Assembly: GCA_036265675.1 (NCBI GenBank)
Contig: DATAOP010000091.1
Span: forward strand, 1-64,000
DNA length: 64,000 nt
Direction of reading: 5' to 3'
From: VRUE01 sp036265675
GTDB taxonomy: Bacteria; Actinomycetota; Thermoleophilia; Solirubrobacterales; 70-9
Shown here: in pieces, positions 15,741 through 24,937 of the stretch
Layout: each line of letters starts with the position of its first letter
How positions within the stretch are numbered: position 1 is the stretch's first letter
Program-made: the position numbers and the translations under genes
Notes under the pieces: generated by a model
Seen by the model: the letters and a program-made list of their open reading frames with translations, nothing else
Databases searched by the model: none
Told to the model about the DNA's origin: nothing

Positions 15741-16250
15741 TCACCCCGCCAGCCGCGACCAGAACTTCACCCATTCCGTCTCGCTGGCGATGCCGGCGTC
15801 GAGCGTGATCCGCACCCCTTTCGGCAGGTGCTCGCCGCCGAGCTCGACGATCTGTTCGTATTCCTCGAGCTTGGCGCGATGGGCCTCCAGCTGGCGGGGC
15901 GCCAGGGCGGCGGGATCGGCGCCGAAGAAGATCTTCAGCAGCGCCCGGTCGCGCAGCTCGGGAAGCTCATCCGTCGTCTCCTTCAGCCACTCGGCGAGTG
16001 CCCGGCGCCCCATGTCGGTGATCTCGTAATGCTTCCTGCGCCGGCCGCCCTCCTCGCGGCGCTCGGTGACGTAGCCGGCCGCCGCCAGCCGTTCCGGCTC
16101 GGAGTAGAGCTGCGCGTGCTGGAGCGACCAGAAGTTCCCGAGGCTCGCCGCGACGCCCCGTTTGAGGTCGTAGGGGGTCGACTCGCCGGCAGCCCTGAGC
16201 ATGCCGAGGACGATGTAGGAGGTGGGGGTGAGTCGGATGTCGCTTGACAT
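15741..16250 (-). CDS. PadR-family transcriptional regulator
   Basis: A 169-residue repressor-type protein. The N-terminal winged helix reads PTSYIVLGMLRAAGESTPYD, then LGNFWSLQHAQLYSEPERL and GYVTERREEGGRRRKHYEIT (wing), which is the PadR signature. The C-terminal half is the helical, partly coiled-coil dimerisation domain (LEAHRAKLEEYEQIVELGG). It is divergent from the carotenoid oxygenase gene with about 60 bases between the starts, so it probably represses itself and that gene. The inducing ligand is unknown. Confidence 0.93.
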   Translation of the reverse strand: MSSDIRLTPTSYIVLGMLRAAGESTPYDLKRGVAASLGNFWSLQHAQLYSEPERLAAAGYVTERREEGGRRRKHYEITDMGRRALAEWLKETTDELPELRDRALLKIFFGADPAALAPRQLEAHRAKLEEYEQIVELGGEHLPKGVRITLDAGIASETEWVKFWSRLAG

Positions 16251-16278
16251 GGGCTCCGGACGGTAGTATAAGAAGGAT

Positions 16279-16300
16279 CGTCTATTATGGACGGTCTATC
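16279..16300. promoter_or_regulatory. Candidate PadR operator between padR and carotenoid oxygenase genes
   Basis: GTCTATTATGGAC at 16280-16292 is an imperfect dyad (10 of 13 positions match its reverse complement), and a further half site GTCTATC follows at 16294. TATTAT within it could be the -10 of the oxygenase promoter. The rightward gene has GAGGAGG seven bases further on. Location between divergent genes supports an operator role; binding is inferred. Confidence 0.45.
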
Positions 16301-16311
16301 GAGGAGGAATT

Positions 16312-17739
16312 ATGACCGCTGAGGCGCAGACCGTAACCGGCCGGGAGTACGCGTTGGGGTTCGAGACCCTCGACTCCGAGATCGAGCTGGACTCGCTTCC
16401 AGTCGAGGGTTCGATCCCCGACTGGCTCGCCGGCAGCCTGGTCCGGAACGGGCCCGCAAAGTACGAGGCCGGCGAGAGGCGGATGCGGCACTGGTTCGAC
16501 GGCCTCGCGATGCTGCACCGCTTCAGCTTCGCCGGCGGCTCGGTCTCCTACGCCAACCGCTTCCTCCGTACCAGGGCCTACGGCGAGGCGGAGAAGGGGC
16601 AGATCTCCTACCGCGAGTTCGCCACCGACCCCTGCCGCTCGATCTGGAAGCGGGCGACGACGATGTTCCGCCCGGGCTTCTCGGACAACTGCAACGTCAA
16701 CCTGGCGAAGCTCGGCGACGAGTACATCGCGATGACCGAGACGCCGCTCCCGGTCGCCTTCGACCCCGAGACCCTCGACGCGCTCGGCGTCGCCTACGAG
16801 CCTCCCGGCCTGCACGCCACGGCGCATCCGCACTTCGACCGCGAGAGCGGCGAGCTGCTTGCCTACGTCACCCACTTCGGGCCGCGCTCCGAGTACCGGC
16901 TCTACGCGCAGCGCGACCGCTCGCACCAGCGGCGGATCGGATCGCACCGCGTTTCCGAGCCCTCCTACATGCACAGCTTCGCGCTGACCGAGCACCACCT
17001 CGTCCTGGTCACCTTCCCGCTGGTGGTCAACCCGCTCCAGCTCGCCCTCAGCGGCCGCCCCTTCATCGAGAACTACAGGTGGAAGCCCGAGCTCGGAACG
17101 ACGTTCCTCGTCTTCGACCGCGCCAACGGCGAGCTGGTCCGGGAATGCAAGGCGGGCCCCAGCTTCGCCTTCCACCACATCAACGCCTTCGAGCGCGGCT
17201 CGGAGATCGTGATCGACATGGCCTCCTATGAGGACGCCTCGATCGTCGATTCCCTCTACCTCGACCGGGTCCGCCGCGAGGCGCCGAGCGGCGCCGCCAA
17301 CGCGTGGCCGATCCGCTACCGGATCGTGGCCGGCAGCGAGGATGTGGTCGAAGAGAAGCTGAGCGACTCGGCGCTCGAGCTGCCCCAGATCGACTACGGC
17401 GAGCGCAACGGCCGCCCCTATCGCTTCCTCTACGGGATCGGCGCCCACGACGAAGGCGACTCGCCCGACTTCGTCGACCGGCTGCTCAAGATCGACGTCG
17501 AGAGCGGCGAGGAGCTGACCTGGTTCGAGCCTGGCTCATACCCGGGCGAGCCCGTGTTCGTCCCCGCACCGCAGCCCGACCGCGGCGAGGACGAGGGAGT
17601 CCTCCTCTCGGTCGTCCTCGACAGCGGCAGCGGCTCCTCGTTCCTGCTCGTCCTCGACTCCCGGACGCTGACCGAGATCGGCCGGGCCCAGGTCCCGCAC
17701 CACATCCCGTTCGGGTTCCACGGGCAATTCTTCGACTGA
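16312..17739 (+). CDS. Carotenoid cleavage oxygenase, RPE65/CCD family
   Basis: A 475-residue non-haem Fe(II) dioxygenase that splits a carotenoid or related polyene double bond. It has the seven-bladed propeller family start LVRNGPAKYE followed by MRHWFDGLAMLHRFSF. The four iron-ligand His are visible at about residues 167-174 (HATAHPHFD), 222 (YMHSF), 287 (FAFHHINAF) and 469 (GFHGQFFD). The length is typical. The divergent PadR gene probably controls it. No carotenoid synthesis gene is in the window, so the substrate is unknown. Confidence 0.95.
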   Translation: MTAEAQTVTGREYALGFETLDSEIELDSLPVEGSIPDWLAGSLVRNGPAKYEAGERRMRHWFDGLAMLHRFSFAGGSVSYANRFLRTRAYGEAEKGQISYREFATDPCRSIWKRATTMFRPGFSDNCNVNLAKLGDEYIAMTETPLPVAFDPETLDALGVAYEPPGLHATAHPHFDRESGELLAYVTHFGPRSEYRLYAQRDRSHQRRIGSHRVSEPSYMHSFALTEHHLVLVTFPLVVNPLQLALSGRPFIENYRWKPELGTTFLVFDRANGELVRECKAGPSFAFHHINAFERGSEIVIDMASYEDASIVDSLYLDRVRREAPSGAANAWPIRYRIVAGSEDVVEEKLSDSALELPQIDYGERNGRPYRFLYGIGAHDEGDSPDFVDRLLKIDVESGEELTWFEPGSYPGEPVFVPAPQPDRGEDEGVLLSVVLDSGSGSSFLLVLDSRTLTEIGRAQVPHHIPFGFHGQFFD

Positions 17740-17749
17740 GCTCAGGAAT

Positions 17750-19363
17750 CTACGTGGGCGCCTCGAGCGGCTGCATGGCGCTTTCCTCGAGCTCGTCGAA
17801 GCGCCGGGTCGGCAGCTGCCTGGTCGCCCAGAAGGAGGCGATGACGAGGAATCCCGCGACCAGGAAGGCGATCTTCAGCGAGTTCAGCTGCGCGTCTTCG
17901 TAGCTGTTGACGATCGCGTCGACTTCGGACGGGGGGACGCCCTCTCCGGTTGCGGTTTCCCTCACCTGTTCGGCGGAGACGAAGCTGCCGCCGGAGCTCA
18001 ACCGAACCTCGATCTGGCCCTTGACCCCCTCTGAAATCCGCGGGTGGTCGGCGACATTGGTCGAGAAGGATGCGAGCAGTCCACTGATCACGATCGCGCC
18101 GAGCAGGGCGGTGCCGAGCGAGGAGCCCAACTGCTGGGCCGTGTACTGGAGGCCGCCGGCCTCACTTCGCTCGCTGTCGGAGACCGCCGACTGAACCACG
18201 TTCCCGAGCTGGGAGACGATCAGCCCCATCCCGACCCCGAGCACTCCCATCGCGGCGAGGAAGGCTCCGTTGTCGAGCTCGGGCTCGATCGTCCCGAGCA
18301 GCATTCCCGTCGCGACGAGGACGATCACCAGGCCCACCCGGACCAGAGCTTTGGCGGGGAAGCGTCGGGCGAGGGCGGAGCCGGCCAGCGCGGCGAGGAA
18401 GAGCCCGATGGAGGCGGGCAGCATCCTCACCCCGGTCTCCAGCGCATCCAACCCCTGCACGACCTGAAGGAAGAGCGGCACCGTGAAGAAGATGCCCATC
18501 AGGATCAGGTTCTGCGCGAGGAGCATCGCAACCCCGCCGCGCAGCGTCGGGATGGCGAACAGGCCGAAGTGAAGCAGGGGCTGCGATCCCCGCTCCTCGA
18601 GGCGCCGCTCCCAGGACCGGAAGGCGGCGAGGATCAGCGCCCCGGCGCCGATCAGGAACGGCGTCAGCGAAAAGCCGAACGGCTCGAGCGGCGAATTGCG
18701 AGGGACGAGCCAGCCCCAGTTGCTCGCCTGAAGGACGCCGAAGACGATGAGCCCCAGCCCCAGCGCGGAGAGGACGCCGCCGGTGCGGTCGAGGCGGACG
18801 CCCTCCTCCGGAGGAGTGGGCGAAATCAGGCGCGCCCCGGCGAGGATCCCGACCGCGACGACCACCTCGCCGGCGAAGACGATGCGCCAGGTCAGCTCGG
18901 TCGTCACCCAGCCGCCGAGGATCGGCCCGACCGCGATCCCGGCTCCGGCAACGCCGCCCAGCACGCCGTAGGCGAGTGCCCGCTCGCGGCCCTCGTAGGT
19001 CGAGGCGACCAGCGCGACCAGCGCCGGCAGCACCAACGCTGCCCCGATCCCCTCCAGGACCGACCAGCCGACGATCAGGGCGGGGACGCTCCAGGAGACC
19101 GCGGTAAGGGCCGAGCCGACGGCGTAGATGCAGATGCCGATGACAAGGGCACGCCGCCTGCCCCAGATGTCGCCGAGCTTGCCGCCGATCAACATCAGCC
19201 CCGCCATCACCAGGGCGTAGAAGGCGATCACGAATTGGATCGTCGTCACCGTCGTGTCGAAATCGGCGACGAGCTGGGAGATCGAGACGTTCATCACCGC
19301 CTGGTCGAGCACCATCAGGAATTGGGCGGCCCCAAGAACCCCGAGTGCACCCCACCTGGCCAT
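17750..19363 (-). CDS. MFS exporter, DHA2 (EmrB/QacA) family, 14 helices
   Basis: A 537-residue inner-membrane drug/H+ antiporter-type transporter. The N-terminus LGAAQFLMVLDQAVMNVSIS is the DHA2 motif D1, and LIGGKLGDIWGRRRALVIG is MFS motif A. About 14 hydrophobic segments are visible, with a periplasmic loop near the end (SFSTNVADHPRISEGVKGQIEV) before the last helix. It lies head to tail with the ion channel gene and opposite a second DHA2 transporter. The substrate is unknown. Confidence 0.93.
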   Translation of the reverse strand: MARWGALGVLGAAQFLMVLDQAVMNVSISQLVADFDTTVTTIQFVIAFYALVMAGLMLIGGKLGDIWGRRRALVIGICIYAVGSALTAVSWSVPALIVGWSVLEGIGAALVLPALVALVASTYEGRERALAYGVLGGVAGAGIAVGPILGGWVTTELTWRIVFAGEVVVAVGILAGARLISPTPPEEGVRLDRTGGVLSALGLGLIVFGVLQASNWGWLVPRNSPLEPFGFSLTPFLIGAGALILAAFRSWERRLEERGSQPLLHFGLFAIPTLRGGVAMLLAQNLILMGIFFTVPLFLQVVQGLDALETGVRMLPASIGLFLAALAGSALARRFPAKALVRVGLVIVLVATGMLLGTIEPELDNGAFLAAMGVLGVGMGLIVSQLGNVVQSAVSDSERSEAGGLQYTAQQLGSSLGTALLGAIVISGLLASFSTNVADHPRISEGVKGQIEVRLSSGGSFVSAEQVRETATGEGVPPSEVDAIVNSYEDAQLNSLKIAFLVAGFLVIASFWATRQLPTRRFDELEESAMQPLEAPT

Positions 19364-19383
19364 CGCGCGAGCCTACTTGCGTT

Positions 19384-19854
19384 TCACGCGGCGTCGGATG
19401 GGGGGGACCCGTTGCCTCCGGAGAGGCCTCGTTCGATCCGGTCCAGCCGGGCGACGATCTCGTCGAGCCTGTCGGCCAGCGGATGCTCGTTCGGATCCTC
19501 AGCGACCCGTTCTGTGGCGGCGTGGATGAAGGCTGCGGCGATCACGGCGGTGACGACCGCCACCAGGCTGACCCCGAGGAGCATCACGATCCCCCCGAAG
19601 ATGCGACCCTCGGCGTTGTGGGGCACGAAATCGCCGTAGCCAACCGTGGTCACGGTCTGCACCGCCCACCACAGCGATACGCCGAGATTGGGGAAGTCCT
19701 CGCGGTCGAGAAGGAAAACGAGGAGAGCGGCGAGAGTCGTGAGGCTGAGGCTGAACAGCGAGATGACAATGGCGGCCCGTCTAACTGTCAGACGGCCGGA
19801 AATCACCTGATCTCTCAGTAACTTGCCGTGCCCGACCTGGTCGAAGTCCGACAT
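19384..19854 (-). CDS. Two-helix potassium channel, KcsA-like
   Basis: A 156-residue ion channel subunit that should assemble as a tetramer in the membrane. Helix 1 (AAIVISLFSLSLTTLAALLVFLL) is followed by a pore helix and the selectivity filter TVTTVGYGDFVP, then helix 2 (GIVMLLGVSLVAVVTAVIAAAF). The C-terminus is a short acidic coiled coil (ADRLDEIVARLDRIERGL). The ATG at 19854 is chosen because the long upstream frame is not protein-like and runs into the divergent transporter. Gating signals are not evident. Confidence 0.93.
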   Translation of the reverse strand: MSDFDQVGHGKLLRDQVISGRLTVRRAAIVISLFSLSLTTLAALLVFLLDREDFPNLGVSLWWAVQTVTTVGYGDFVPHNAEGRIFGGIVMLLGVSLVAVVTAVIAAAFIHAATERVAEDPNEHPLADRLDEIVARLDRIERGLSGGNGSPPSDAA

Positions 19855-19893
19855 CGTCGTCAGGCTAGACGGCCGATCGGAGGTCTCGGGTCG

Positions 19894-21465
19894 ATGGAAT
19901 CGGAATCGGGAAGCGACAAACTCGCGCTGCTGCTGGCGATGGCGATGTTCGTCCTCGTCGTCGACACATCGTTGATGAACGTTTCGATCTCCGCCGTCGT
20001 CGATGACGTCGGGACCACCGTCAGCGGCATCCAGGCCACGATTGCGCTCGAGGCGCTCGTCTCGGCCGCCTGCATCCTGATCGGCGGCAAGATCGGCGAC
20101 CTGATCGGGCGCAAGCGGGCGTACGTCCTCGGCCTGCTCGGCTACGCGATCGGAGCGACGTCGATGATCTTCGCCCAGAGCCTGGTCCCGATCATCATCT
20201 TCTGGGCGATCGTCGGTGGGATGGGGGCATCGCTGCTGCTGCCCGCGATGCAGTCGCTGATACATGGCAACTTCGAGGGGGCTGCGCAGAAAAGGGCATA
20301 CGCCCTGGTCGGCGCGGCGGCCGCGATCGCCGCCGCCGTCGGGCCACTGCTCGGCGGCTTCATCACCACCTATCTCTCCTGGCGGGTCGCCTTCGCGCTC
20401 GAGGTCGTGGTGATCGCGATCGTGCTCTCCGGCATCGGGCTGGTCCGCGACATTCCCTACACCGGGCCTCGCGGCGTCGACTGGGTCGGCGCCGGGCTCT
20501 CGGTGCTGGGGATGGGGGGAGTGGTTCTCGGCATCCTCGTCTGGCAGGAGGGGGGAGAGTCGGTCGCGGCCCTGATCGTCATCGGTCTGATCGCGATGGC
20601 CGGGCTGGTCCGCTGGCTGCTGCGCCGCAAGCGCCGCGCGGAACCGACGCTGCTCGACCCCGGCCTGTTCTCCTCGAAGCCATTCAGGCTCGGGATCACG
20701 CAGCAAACGCTCCAGCAGATCGCTCTCGGGGGGATGATGATCGCGCTGCCGATCTACCTGCAGATGGTGCTCGAGTACAACGCGATGCAGGCAGGGCTCT
20801 CACTTGCGCCGCTGTCGCTGAGCATGTTCGCCGTCGCGTTGATCGCAGGAAAAAAAGCCGGGTCCCGGCGCCCCAGCGCGATCATCCGGCTCGGGTTCCT
20901 CCTGGTCTCGGCCGGGCTCCTGATCCTGTTGCCGATCGTTCCACGAGCCGACACCGGCTGGTATCTGGTCATTCCGCTTCTGATCTCGGGCTGCGGGTTG
21001 GGCCTACTCGTCTCCCAGCTCAACAACTACACGCTGTCCCCGATTTCCGAGGAGCGCGTCAGCGAGGCCGCGAGCGTGAACTCCGCCGGCGGCTCGTTCG
21101 GCCTGTCCTTCGGCCTCGCCTTCGCCGGCGCGATCATGCTCGCAACGCTCTCGATCTCCTTCACCAAGATGGCCGACGACAGCAAGGTCCTGTCGCCCGC
21201 CCAGCAACAGCACGTCGCCGACGCTCTCGACGACGACGCCGAAGTGATGAGCAACACCAGGTTGAACGAACAGCTGGCCGGGCAGCCTGACGACGTGCGC
21301 GAAGAGATCGTCGACATCAACACCGACGCCCGCCCGCTGGCGCTCCAGGTGGCGCTGCTCATCCCGCTCCTGGCGGCGCTGCTGGGGCTGGTCAACTCGT
21401 TCCGGATGATGCGCCTGCCCGACCCGGCGCCGTCGGCCGCGGCCGAGGCGGCCGCGCTCGGCTAG
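19894..21465 (+). CDS. MFS exporter, DHA2 family, second copy
   Basis: A 523-residue transporter of the same DHA2 group as the protein at 17750-19363 but clearly diverged. FVLVVDTSLMNVSISAVVDDVG is the start motif and LIGGKIGDLIGRKRAYVLG is motif A. Fourteen helices are expected, again with a large extracytoplasmic loop before the last one (KMADDSKVLSPAQQQHVADA). The ATG at 19894 follows GGAGG. It is divergent from the K+ channel. The shared helix topology and periplasmic loop suggest an ancestral duplication. Confidence 0.93.
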   Translation: MESESGSDKLALLLAMAMFVLVVDTSLMNVSISAVVDDVGTTVSGIQATIALEALVSAACILIGGKIGDLIGRKRAYVLGLLGYAIGATSMIFAQSLVPIIIFWAIVGGMGASLLLPAMQSLIHGNFEGAAQKRAYALVGAAAAIAAAVGPLLGGFITTYLSWRVAFALEVVVIAIVLSGIGLVRDIPYTGPRGVDWVGAGLSVLGMGGVVLGILVWQEGGESVAALIVIGLIAMAGLVRWLLRRKRRAEPTLLDPGLFSSKPFRLGITQQTLQQIALGGMMIALPIYLQMVLEYNAMQAGLSLAPLSLSMFAVALIAGKKAGSRRPSAIIRLGFLLVSAGLLILLPIVPRADTGWYLVIPLLISGCGLGLLVSQLNNYTLSPISEERVSEAASVNSAGGSFGLSFGLAFAGAIMLATLSISFTKMADDSKVLSPAQQQHVADALDDDAEVMSNTRLNEQLAGQPDDVREEIVDINTDARPLALQVALLIPLLAALLGLVNSFRMMRLPDPAPSAAAEAAALG

Positions 21466-21540
21466 CCGCCGCCGAGTGATCGCGAAGTCCAGGGTAAGCT
21501 CCTCGCGGCTCCGCGGGAGCCGCTCACAGGGCGAGATCGA

Positions 21541-23103
21541 ATGAAAGGCGAGCTGATGAGACTGCGACGTTCCGGGATTTGGGTTGTTCTGCTCACCGCG
21601 GCTCTCGGCCTCGCTGCCGCTACGTCGGCGTCGGCCGCCCCGGTCTCCCTCGGCGGCAGTCCGCTCAACGTCATCGTCGGCGAGCGGGGTCAGCTTCAGG
21701 CCTTCCGCACCGATCGCGCCTCGGAGCCCGGAATCTTCTTCCCGGGAGACGACCCGGTCGGCGATGCCGGCTTCTTCCTCGCCTTTCCGGAGGGTCTCCC
21801 CGGAAGCGCGACCGAACATGTCTACGGCTTTGACGGTCACGCGGGTCCGTTCGGCCTCGACGAATACACGGTGGGCACCCAGGGGGCCGTCACCGGGGCC
21901 GGCACTGCCGGCGACCCGCTCAGAGAGACCACCACATACGGAGTCAACTCGGAACTCCTCGTGACCCAGACCACCACCTACGTCAACGGCTCGCAGGAGT
22001 TCCGCGTCCGCTGGGAAGTCCACAACAACACCGGCAGCCCGGTCAACCTCAAGGCGCTCGCCGCCGCCGACTTCTTCTTCGAGGGGGACGACTCCGGGAC
22101 GGGGATCTTCACCCAGGGCCCGCCGCGCTTCATCGGCGGCACGAACCTTGATTCCGGCAGCTCGGGTGGCTTCGTCGAAGTCCTCGGGGGCGGCATCGAC
22201 CCGTGGTCGGCCTACGAAGCGCTCAGGTACGGGAACACCGAAAAAGACACCGTTTGGGGCAAGATTGAGAGCGCTGCGGCAAGCACCGAATCGACCTTCA
22301 AAGACGAAGTCATCGGCGTCCCGGTCGACAACGCGGGCGGCGTCGAGTGGGACCAGGGTCTGACGACCCCGGTCGGACCGGGCGCGACCCGCTCGTTCGA
22401 AATCATCGTCCGCAGCGCGGTCCCTGCGGCGCTGCAGCTCAACCCGACGAACGCGGCGTCGCGACAGAAAGTCCCGGTCAACATCACGGCGACTGCGCAG
22501 GACACGAACGGCGCGCCCTACGCCGGCAGAGCCCTTCGCTACACGATCATCGGGCCGAATGCGACGACGGGTGGCGCGACGCTCAACGCCGCCGGCTCGG
22601 CCGTCATTACGGACCCCGGCAAAAACGCGGGCACCGACTCGGTCATTGCCTTCGTCGACTTCAACAACAACGGCAGCCGCGAGCCTTCCGAGCCGCAGGC
22701 CTCGGCGCAGGCCACGTTCGTGGACTCGGTTCCGCCGAACTGCTCCCTGAAGGCGAGCGGCACGCTCGCCGCCGGCGGCGAATCAGGCAAGCCGCTGGTG
22801 ATCACCGTCAACTGCGGCGAGAGCGGGACGGTGACGCTTGAAACCACGCTGACCCCGCCCGCCGGGGCCGGGTCATCCGCGGTCATCTCGAAGAAGTCGA
22901 AGAAGATCAAGCTCAAGCCCGTCAAGAAGAAGGTCAAGAAGGGCAAGAAGACCGCCTTCAAGATCAAGATCCCCAAGAGCATCGCCCACAGATACGCGGG
23001 CAGGACGCTTAAGGGCAAGGTCAAAATCAAGGCCCGCGATAAGAAGGGCAACAAGAAGACCAAGACCTCGAAGATCAAGGTCAGGTTCGCGAAGCTGAAA
23101 TAG
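21541..23103 (+). CDS. Secreted protein with Ig-like domain and Lys-rich C-terminal beta domain
   Basis: A 520-residue exported protein of unknown role. The signal peptide is WVVLLTAALGLAAATSASA. A large N-terminal beta domain (about residues 40-290) contains VRWEVHNNTGSPVNLKALAAADF. An Ig-like or Big_1-like module follows (VPVNITATAQDTNGAPYAGR), then a Cys-paired segment (NCSLKASG ... VNCGESG). The last 75 residues are extremely Lys-rich (KKSKKIKLKPVKKKVKKGKK). A similar tail occurs in the proteins at 39901 and 56108, perhaps a wall-anchoring or polyanion-binding module. ATG at 21556 is an alternative start. Confidence 0.85.
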   Translation: MKGELMRLRRSGIWVVLLTAALGLAAATSASAAPVSLGGSPLNVIVGERGQLQAFRTDRASEPGIFFPGDDPVGDAGFFLAFPEGLPGSATEHVYGFDGHAGPFGLDEYTVGTQGAVTGAGTAGDPLRETTTYGVNSELLVTQTTTYVNGSQEFRVRWEVHNNTGSPVNLKALAAADFFFEGDDSGTGIFTQGPPRFIGGTNLDSGSSGGFVEVLGGGIDPWSAYEALRYGNTEKDTVWGKIESAAASTESTFKDEVIGVPVDNAGGVEWDQGLTTPVGPGATRSFEIIVRSAVPAALQLNPTNAASRQKVPVNITATAQDTNGAPYAGRALRYTIIGPNATTGGATLNAAGSAVITDPGKNAGTDSVIAFVDFNNNGSREPSEPQASAQATFVDSVPPNCSLKASGTLAAGGESGKPLVITVNCGESGTVTLETTLTPPAGAGSSAVISKKSKKIKLKPVKKKVKKGKKTAFKIKIPKSIAHRYAGRTLKGKVKIKARDKKGNKKTKTSKIKVRFAKLK

Positions 23104-23119
23104 GGCGGCCTCCTGGGGA

Positions 23120-23143
23120 GCCGACCGACGATTTCCGGTCGGC
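23120..23143. terminator. Hairpin between convergent genes
   Basis: Arms GCCGACCG and CGGTCGGC form an 8-bp perfect stem around an 8-base loop, 17 bases after the stop of the Lys-rich protein gene and 30 before the end of the convergent membrane protein gene. No T-run follows on either strand, so strength is uncertain. Confidence 0.45.
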
Positions 23144-23172
23144 CGGCCCGGCCCGGGAGTCGCCAGGCGAGC

Positions 23173-23577
23173 CTAGTCAGCCCTCCAATTGACCATCAGC
23201 TGATAGAGGATCACGCTGTCGATGATGATCATCAGGAACGCCCAGAGCGGAGCTGCCGGGAACCAGACGATCTGAGCCACGGCGTTGATGGCGACGACGA
23301 AGATGCCTGCCACGCGTGCCGCTGAGTTCCCGCTCAGCAATCCATATCCGATCAGCGCCACGCCCAGGCCGAGGATGAGGTGAATCCATCCCCAGACCGT
23401 GATGTCGAAGATCAGTGCGCCGCGCCCGCCGACGACGACGATTTCGTTGTTGAGGATCGCCGCCAGCCCCCAGAGCGCGTCCAGGGAGCCGAGGATCACC
23501 ATCATCATCCCGGCGAAAGCGATCCAGCCCGAGTATCCGCCTCCTGCTGCCGGACGCGAGCCTCGATGTCCCTCCAT
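23173..23577 (-). CDS. Four-helix membrane protein, DUF7144-like
   Basis: A 134-residue integral membrane protein of unknown function with four helices (WIAFAGMMMVILGSLDALWG; ITVWGWIHLILGLGVALIGYG; VAGIFVVAINAVAQIVWF; LWAFLMIIIDSVILYQLM). The pattern, including WIHLILG and the ending LYQLMVNW, matches actinobacterial DUF7144-type proteins. The ATG at 23577 follows GGAGG with six-base spacing. It lies downstream of the tRNA-Ser gene on the same strand. Confidence 0.85.
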   Translation of the reverse strand: MEGHRGSRPAAGGGYSGWIAFAGMMMVILGSLDALWGLAAILNNEIVVVGGRGALIFDITVWGWIHLILGLGVALIGYGLLSGNSAARVAGIFVVAINAVAQIVWFPAAPLWAFLMIIIDSVILYQLMVNWRAD

Positions 23578-23651
23578 GAGAGCCTCCTTTGCCAAGCCGT
23601 TTCGGCTGGGGTCGGTGTGAAACGAATGTAGACCGAGGCGAGGACGCTCAG

Positions 23652-23740
23652 CGGAGGGGGTGGGATTCGAACCCACGAGACGCCTGACGACGCCTAACGG
23701 CTTTCAAGGCCGCCGCATTCAACCGCTCTGCCACCCCTCC
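23652..23740 (-). tRNA. tRNA-Ser, anticodon UGA
   Basis: An 89-base class II tRNA read on the minus strand. Acceptor arms GGAGGGG and CCCCTCC pair, the anticodon loop is CTTGAAA (anticodon TGA), there is a long variable arm and the T loop contains GGTTCGAATCC. The discriminator is G, as expected for serine. CCA is not encoded. Confidence 0.97.
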
Positions 23741-23779
23741 GGGGGGTTGGCCGATGAGCGTAGGTGATTGGATCGAGGC

Positions 23780-24937
23780 ATGCGAAGGCTGCTGATCCTC
23801 GCATCGACGATGGTCTTCTTCGACGTCGCGTTCTACGCCGCGATCGCGCCGCTCCTGCCTCACTACGTGTCCGAGTTCGGGCTCAGCGAGGCCCAGGCCG
23901 GCATCCTCCAGGCCTCCTACGCCGCGGGGACGCTGGCCGTCTCCCTCCCGGCCGGGATCCTGGCCGCGCGGATCGGACCGCGGTCCACGGTCGTCACCGG
24001 ACTGGGTTTGTTCGGCGTCTCCGGCCTCGTGTTCGGCTTCGGCAACGAGATCATGCTCCTCGACGTCGCCCGCTTCTGCCAGGGAGCCGCCGGCGCCCTG
24101 ATCTGGTCCGGCGCGTTCGCGTGGCTGATTGCCGAATACCCGCCCGAACGGCGCGGTGCGGTGATCGGCACCGTGATCGGGACCGCGGTCGCGGGCGCGT
24201 TGTTCGGGCCGCTGCTTGGCGGCGTCGCGGCGCAGATCGGGACCGAGCCGGTCTTCGCCCTGGTCACCGTGGTCGCGGGCGTAATGGCGGTCCTGGCCCT
24301 GCGCACGCCCGAGATCGGAGTCAGCGAGGCACAGGGCCTGCGGAGCGCGCTGATGGCGATGTCGAACCGGCCGATAGTCCTGGCGACGGCGTTCGTCGCG
24401 GTCCCCTCCCTCACGGCCGGCGCGATCGAGGTCCTGGTGCCGCTGCGGATCGATCATCTCGGTGGCAGCTCGACCCTGATCGCAGGCGGGTTCGTGATCG
24501 GGGCGGCAATCGAGGCCGTCTTCGCGCCGATCTCCGGCCGCTACTCGGACCGGGCCGGTCGCCGGGCCCCCTACGTCGCCGGGATCGCGGTCTCGGCGGT
24601 GGCGATGGTGGGGATCGCGGCCGCGCAGTCGCTCGGGGTCGTGCTCGGCTCGCTCTTCATCGTCGCGCTCGGAGCGGGCCTCTCGTTCACGCCGGCCATC
24701 ACCCTTCTCTCCGAGGCGGGTGAAGCGGCGCGGCTGCACGAGGGCTTCGCCGCCGGCCTCTCGAACGTCGCGTGGGCATCCGGGCAGGTGGTCGGGGCGG
24801 TTCTCGGCGGTGGCCTGGCCACGGTGGTCGGCTTCGCGGTCCCGGGTCTCGTCGTTGCAGCGCTGCTCGCAGCAACGGCGATCTACGCGGCCGCATCCCT
24901 CGAGCGCGGATACCCTCAGCCGGTGAGCGCGGAGTGA
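23780..24937 (+). CDS. MFS transporter, 12-helix type
   Basis: A 385-residue inner-membrane transporter of the major facilitator superfamily. It starts RLLILASTMVFFDVAFYAAI, and GILAARIGPRSTVVTGL takes the place of motif A, with a weaker form of the DRxGRR pattern. SDRAGRRAPYVAGI at about residue 260 is the second-half repeat of that motif. The ATG at 23780 is preferred over a TTG four codons earlier. Its stop overlaps the start of the oxidase gene by four bases (GTGA), so the two are translationally coupled and the transporter may move that enzyme's substrate or product. Confidence 0.9.
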   Translation: MRRLLILASTMVFFDVAFYAAIAPLLPHYVSEFGLSEAQAGILQASYAAGTLAVSLPAGILAARIGPRSTVVTGLGLFGVSGLVFGFGNEIMLLDVARFCQGAAGALIWSGAFAWLIAEYPPERRGAVIGTVIGTAVAGALFGPLLGGVAAQIGTEPVFALVTVVAGVMAVLALRTPEIGVSEAQGLRSALMAMSNRPIVLATAFVAVPSLTAGAIEVLVPLRIDHLGGSSTLIAGGFVIGAAIEAVFAPISGRYSDRAGRRAPYVAGIAVSAVAMVGIAAAQSLGVVLGSLFIVALGAGLSFTPAITLLSEAGEAARLHEGFAAGLSNVAWASGQVVGAVLGGGLATVVGFAVPGLVVAALLAATAIYAAASLERGYPQPVSAE

